The notes beneath the pieces are model-generated. The model had not been told where the DNA came from. It ran no database searches and saw only the letters and a program-made list of their open reading frames with translations. A stretch of DNA of 64,000 bases. Origin: Lachnospiraceae bacterium (lineage in GTDB: Bacteria > Bacillota_A > Clostridia > Lachnospirales > Lachnospiraceae). The stretch's first letter is position 1. Each line of letters begins with the position of its first letter. The stretch covers positions 18,190 through 82,189 of the forward strand of contig SFGN01000018.1 of the NCBI GenBank assembly GCA_004556565.1. Direction: 5' to 3'. This document shows, in pieces, positions 60,796 through 64,000 of the stretch. A program made the position numbers and the translations under genes.

Positions 60796-61506
60796 ATGGT
60801 GAAGCAAATGAGAAGGCGAATATATGAAATTATAGAAAAAGCAGAAGATAACGACAAAATAAGCAAAATATATGATACTTTTATGATGATTGCTATTGTA
60901 GCAAGTATAATTCCGTTATGTTTTATTAAACAATACCCTGTTTTCATTGTAACAGATAAAGTTACGGTTGTCATATTCCTTGTGGACTATATTCTCCGGC
61001 TAATAACTGCTGATTATTTGACTGAGAAAACAGGGATTGTTTCCTTTTTAACATATCCTTTTCGACCTATGGCAATTATAGACTTACTTTCCATATTGCC
61101 ATCAGTAACTAATTTAAATTATGCCTTTAGAGTTTTCCGTATATTCCGATTATTTAAAACATTGCGTGTTTTTAAATTTTTCAGATATTCTAAAAATATA
61201 ATGATTATAGTTAATGTTTTATCGAAAAAGAAGGACGCTTTATTTACTGTTGGTATATTAGCATTATCATATATTTTTGTAACTGCTCTTATCGTTTTTC
61301 AAGTTGAACCTGATACCTTCGATAATTTCTTCCAGGCTATTTATTGGGCTACTGTTTCATTAACTACTGTCGGTTATGGTGACATATATCCCACTTCGAA
61401 TATAGGAAGAATCATTAGTATGATATCGTCTTTTTTAGGAATTGCAGTAGTTGCCCTTCCTTCTGGAATTATAATATCAGGATATCAAGAAGAGCTTGAA
61501 GAATAA
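60796..61506 (+). CDS. Voltage-gated-type potassium channel
   Basis: A 236-aa six-helix channel subunit. Helices S1-S4 lie at about residues 30-150, with an S4-like positive run (FRVFRIFRLFKTLRVFKFFR). The pore has the selectivity filter SLTTVGYGDIYP, followed by S6 (IISMISSFLGIAVVALPSGIIISGY). Potassium flux and voltage sensing are expected from family knowledge. The start is uncertain: ATG 60796 has no ribosome binding site, ATG 60808 has GGTGA. It lies among lysogeny genes, so it is probably expressed from the prophage and changes host physiology (a moron gene). Confidence 0.87.
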   Translation: MVKQMRRRIYEIIEKAEDNDKISKIYDTFMMIAIVASIIPLCFIKQYPVFIVTDKVTVVIFLVDYILRLITADYLTEKTGIVSFLTYPFRPMAIIDLLSILPSVTNLNYAFRVFRIFRLFKTLRVFKFFRYSKNIMIIVNVLSKKKDALFTVGILALSYIFVTALIVFQVEPDTFDNFFQAIYWATVSLTTVGYGDIYPTSNIGRIISMISSFLGIAVVALPSGIIISGYQEELEE

Positions 61507-61511
61507 GATGA

Positions 61512-61605
61512 AAGTAGATTTTATAAAATAACCGCCTTGGCGGATTATATAAATATGTGGTGTTTTCTATGTACAGATATCTATCCAGGAGAAAGAGAGG
61601 AATAC
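61512..61605 (+). repeat. Duplicated leader, copy 2 (before the SLH protein)
   Basis: The second copy of the leader. Its inverted repeat is perfect (CCGCC TT GGCGG) and it leads directly into the ribosome binding site of the SLH gene. The in-frame GTG and ATG upstream (61557, 61569) are within the repeat. Confidence 0.6.
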
Positions 61606-61607
61606 TT

Positions 61608-62450
61608 ATGAGAAAGAAACTATTATCACTGTTCCCGTTAATGATTTTGCTGCTCAGCTTGTTTTCATGCCTGGCCGTAAATGCCAAAGATGCGTATGAT
61701 TATAATGATGTGAAGCCTGGCACCTGGTACTATGGTTATATTTCTGACGTTTCCACCAAAGGATTAATGACTGGTATGAATGAAACCACTTTCAATCCTA
61801 ACGGCACTTTAGTAAGAGCGCAATTTGCAACTATACTTTATCGTATGGCAGGTACGCCTTATACTGAGTATACATATAAATTTCCAGATATTCCCAATGG
61901 TGAGTTTTATTCAATGCCTGTCACATGGGCAAACAACCATGCAATCGTAACAGGATATGCCAATACAGGTTTATTTGGTCCGAACGATTTTATAACACGT
62001 GAGCAATTGGCTACTATGCTTCATAGATACTGGCTATTTAGTGGGTTTGATACAGGCGTAAAAGCAAATTTATCAAATTACCCTGACGCAAGTAAAGTAA
62101 GTGCTTTTGCTAAGGATGCTATGGGGTGGGCTGTTGGTCACGGTCTGATTCAGGGTGACAATGGGTATTTGAATCCCCAAGGAATTGTCAACAGGGCAGT
62201 TTGTGCCACAATGATTGCACGTTTTACGGGCTATTCAGAACCTTCAACACCTCAACCACCAATAAATCAGAATCCAGAAATTCCTACTGGAGATTATACT
62301 TATGTGTTAAACACTAGCACTATGAAGTTCCATTATCAGAACTGTAAGGATGTTCCGAAAATCAGTCCTGAAAACTATTCTACTTCAAATGCAACTCGTG
62401 ATTATATAATAGGGTTAGGATATTCCCCCTGCGGACATTGTCACCCATAA
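61608..62450 (+). CDS. Prophage SLH surface protein with Ada-like Cys tail
   Basis: From ATG 61608 (after AGAGAGG) the product is 280 aa: a signal peptide (KKLLSLFPLMILLLSLFSCLAVNA), three SLH domains (DVKPGTWYYGYI...VRAQFATILYRM; ITREQLATMLHRYW; VNRAVCATMIARF), and a Pro-rich linker. The C-terminal domain (YVLNTSTMKFHYQNC...GYSPCGHCHP) has Cys/His spacing like Ada metal-binding or nuclease-associated tails. SLH domains bind cell-wall polymer, so it should sit on the host surface during lysogeny. The SLH domains resemble those of the chromosomal sialidase. Confidence 0.85.
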   Translation: MRKKLLSLFPLMILLLSLFSCLAVNAKDAYDYNDVKPGTWYYGYISDVSTKGLMTGMNETTFNPNGTLVRAQFATILYRMAGTPYTEYTYKFPDIPNGEFYSMPVTWANNHAIVTGYANTGLFGPNDFITREQLATMLHRYWLFSGFDTGVKANLSNYPDASKVSAFAKDAMGWAVGHGLIQGDNGYLNPQGIVNRAVCATMIARFTGYSEPSTPQPPINQNPEIPTGDYTYVLNTSTMKFHYQNCKDVPKISPENYSTSNATRDYIIGLGYSPCGHCHP

Positions 62451-62655
62451 TTAACCTCTTCCATAACCGAGTGCAGATGCCGTCGAAATAATAAAATACG
62501 CCCCACGGCTGCAACCGTGAAGCGCTTTAAATAGATTGTAACCTATCAACCACGGGTGGATGATAAAATACTCTCCGTACAATAGTATTTTACCATACGT
62601 CCCCGCAAAATGGTAGGGTGTATTTTTTATACCCTTTTTACGAAAGGATGATACT
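62451..62655. other. Intergenic with repeats upstream of integrase
   Basis: No gene. It holds TAAAATAC at 62492-62499 and again in a 9-bp inverted repeat TAAAATACT (62564-62572) / AGTATTTTA (62584-62592), plus a CACGG/CCGTG hairpin around 62504-62519. These could be integrase arm sites or control elements. Confidence 0.4.
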
Positions 62656-63912
62656 ATGTCACTCATTAAATGCCCGGAATGTGATCTGCAGGTAAGCGAT
62701 AAAGCTATATCCTGCCCACATTGCGGATATCCGATGAAGCAAATTGAGATCACGAATAAAGGACGTGGTAAAGCCAAGCCAAAACACCGTAGGCTTCCGA
62801 ACGGATTTGGCTCAATAACAGAAATAAAAAATCAAAATTTGAGGAAGCCTTTCCGTGTGATGGTAACTGTCGGTAAAACCCCTCTCGGCAGGCCTATTCA
62901 AAAGCTGTTAAAACCGACTGCATTTTTTGAAACATATAATGAAGCATATATGGCACTAGTCGAATATAACAAAAATCCTTATGACCTCGATTCCGATATG
63001 ACTGTACAGGAATTGTATGACAAATGGACTGACACTTACTTTGAAAACACCACCGAAAGTTCCAAACGCACTATCACTTCTGCGTGGGCATACTGCTCTT
63101 CTATTTACAACATGAGAGCAAAAGACGTCAGGGCACGTCATATTAAAGGGTGTATGGATAATGGATATCGGATTGAAACCAGAGGGGCGAAAAAAGGAGA
63201 AAAAGTGTTCGCTACTGCCAGTACAAAATCAAGAATTAAATCCTTGTTCAATCTGATGCTTGATTATGCTCTGGAATATGAAATTGTCGACAAGAACTAT
63301 GCAAGGACATTTGAAATATCATCAGATATCATAAAAGAAAAGGAGGCGGCTAAAAGAGGACATATTATTTTTACTGATGAAGAGCTAAAAAAGCTATGGG
63401 ATAATGTTGCTCAGATAAAATATGTGGATTGGATATTGATTGCGTGTTACATGGGATGGCGTCCTCAAGAGTTAGCCATATTGAAATTAAGTGATACAGA
63501 TCTTGAAAACTGGACGATTACCGGCGGAATGAAGACAGATGCCGGAAAACAACGCACTGTCCCAATACATAGCCGAATCAGAGAGCTTGTCCGGAATAAT
63601 TATGAATATGCAAAATCTATAGATAGCGACTATCTGTTCAACGACAAAGGAAATACCCATTCCGGCAGCTGGAAGCTCACATATGACAAATATGCTAACC
63701 GTTTTAACAAGGTCATATCTTCGCTGGACCTGAATCCGGCACACCGGGCACATGATTCACGCAAAACATTTGTCACTATGGCAAAGAAATGCGGCATGGA
63801 TGATAATGCCATTAAAGCAATAGTCGGTCATAAGTCACAGGATATCACTGAATCAGCCTACACAGAAAGAGACATAGAGTGGCTTCGGAGAGATATAGAG
63901 AAAATCGAGTAG
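62656..63912 (+). CDS. Tyrosine integrase with N-terminal zinc ribbon
   Basis: The 418-aa integrase has a zinc ribbon (CPECDLQVSDKAISCPHCGYP), an AP2-like arm-binding domain (residues 45-105), a SAM-like core-binding domain (to about 220), and a catalytic domain. Catalytic residues are visible: Arg in GWRPQEL, Lys in GGMKTDAGK, HDSRKT, GHKSQD and the Tyr in ESAYTERD. The protein ends ...DIEKIE; the last two codons and the stop come from the neighbouring intron sequence. The catalytic Tyr is well upstream of that, so the enzyme may still work. Confidence 0.92.
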   Translation: MSLIKCPECDLQVSDKAISCPHCGYPMKQIEITNKGRGKAKPKHRRLPNGFGSITEIKNQNLRKPFRVMVTVGKTPLGRPIQKLLKPTAFFETYNEAYMALVEYNKNPYDLDSDMTVQELYDKWTDTYFENTTESSKRTITSAWAYCSSIYNMRAKDVRARHIKGCMDNGYRIETRGAKKGEKVFATASTKSRIKSLFNLMLDYALEYEIVDKNYARTFEISSDIIKEKEAAKRGHIIFTDEELKKLWDNVAQIKYVDWILIACYMGWRPQELAILKLSDTDLENWTITGGMKTDAGKQRTVPIHSRIRELVRNNYEYAKSIDSDYLFNDKGNTHSGSWKLTYDKYANRFNKVISSLDLNPAHRAHDSRKTFVTMAKKCGMDDNAIKAIVGHKSQDITESAYTERDIEWLRRDIEKIE

Positions 63913-64000
63913 GAGGGAGTGATTAACTCCCGTCCTCTCACACCACCGTGCGTACCGTTCGGTACACGGCGGTTCTTTAGTTTTCGCAAACTACCAGATA
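63904..64000 (-). mobile_element. Group II intron, 3' end (domains V and VI), partial
   Basis: On the minus strand a 34-nt hairpin at 63975-63942 (GAACCGCCGTG ... CACGGTGGT, CGAA loop region) has the length and shape of domain V. It is followed by GTGAGAGGACGGGAGTTA and CACTCCCTCCTACTCGAT, the form of domain VI and an intron 3' end. The intron would end opposite 63904 and extend beyond the window, where a reverse transcriptase may lie. It is antisense to the integrase. Confidence 0.72.

Larger units (their letters stand above)
29992..63912. mobile_element. HK97-like siphovirus prophage
   Basis: A continuous phage genome. Leftward come early replication and modification genes, HNH and terminase, portal, protease, capsid, connectors, tail chaperones, tape measure, Dit, tail proteins, fibre, glycosyltransferase, holin and amidase. 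Rightward come repressor, ion channel, SLH protein and integrase. All core structural genes are present and open, so it may be inducible; the integrase C-terminus is altered by an intron. Exact att sites were not found. Confidence 0.9.

Noticed and set aside
1..64000. CRISPR arrays, tRNA and rRNA genes, insertion sequences
   Set aside because: No regularly spaced repeats, cloverleaf genes, rRNA segments or transposase genes were recognised; the only integrase-like genes are the phage integrase and the degenerate recombinase.

Overview
The window looks like a chromosome segment of a spore-forming gut Firmicute, probably a Lachnospiraceae relative. The grounds are a gpr-spoIIP sporulation pair, rpsT, branched-chain and shikimate genes of clostridial type, moderate GC, a huge SLH-anchored sialidase suited to mucin glycans, and a Clostridia-type siphophage prophage. 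No rRNA, tRNA or CRISPR array was recognised.

Left part (1-6.0 kb): start of a gyrB/parE-like gene, spoIIP, gpr, rpsT on the opposite strand, and a leftward two-component system. From 6.2 to 19.5 kb lies the most unusual region, all on the minus strand. It holds two paralogous peptide-modification cassettes on either side of a 2,396-residue secreted sialidase with SLH domains. The right cassette (16.4-19.5 kb) looks intact: a single-pass membrane protein, a short Cys-containing candidate precursor peptide, an HPr-kinase-like P-loop protein whose ATG overlaps the peptide stop, and a radical SAM/SPASM enzyme. The left cassette (6.2-8.8 kb) has an intact PqqD-like carrier and an intact radical SAM/SPASM enzyme. 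Between them, one deletion has fused the start of the membrane protein to the kinase and removed the place where a peptide gene would sit, and a second deletion has cut out the kinase just after the Walker A loop. No exporter or leader peptidase is visible. I infer a ribosomally made peptide, modified by radical chemistry and possibly phosphorylated, linked to the surface sialidase.

From 20 to 29.9 kb is ordinary metabolism: ilvH-ilvC, a sugar nucleotidyltransferase-galE operon, an ABC-F ATPase, a degenerate tyrosine recombinase in two pieces, a D-lactate dehydrogenase-like enzyme, aroD, a small [2Fe-2S] protein and two small genes. Several sigma-A-type promoters and intrinsic terminators can be read directly.

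From about 30 to 63.9 kb is a prophage of HK97-like siphovirus layout. Lysis, tail, head, terminase and early replication genes run leftward; the repressor, a voltage-gated-type potassium channel, an SLH surface protein and the integrase run rightward. Notable points are a CCCAAAT programmed -1 frameshift between the tail chaperone genes, a glycosyltransferase placed between tail fibre and holin, an HUH-type endonuclease, a ParB / PAPS-reductase-like / helicase-methyltransferase trio with overlapping ends, a frameshifted NUMOD4-like gene, and a switch region with four related 16-bp operator-like sites on two divergent promoters. The integrase ends inside what looks like the 3' end of an antisense group II intron (domains V and VI), which runs off the right edge of the window.
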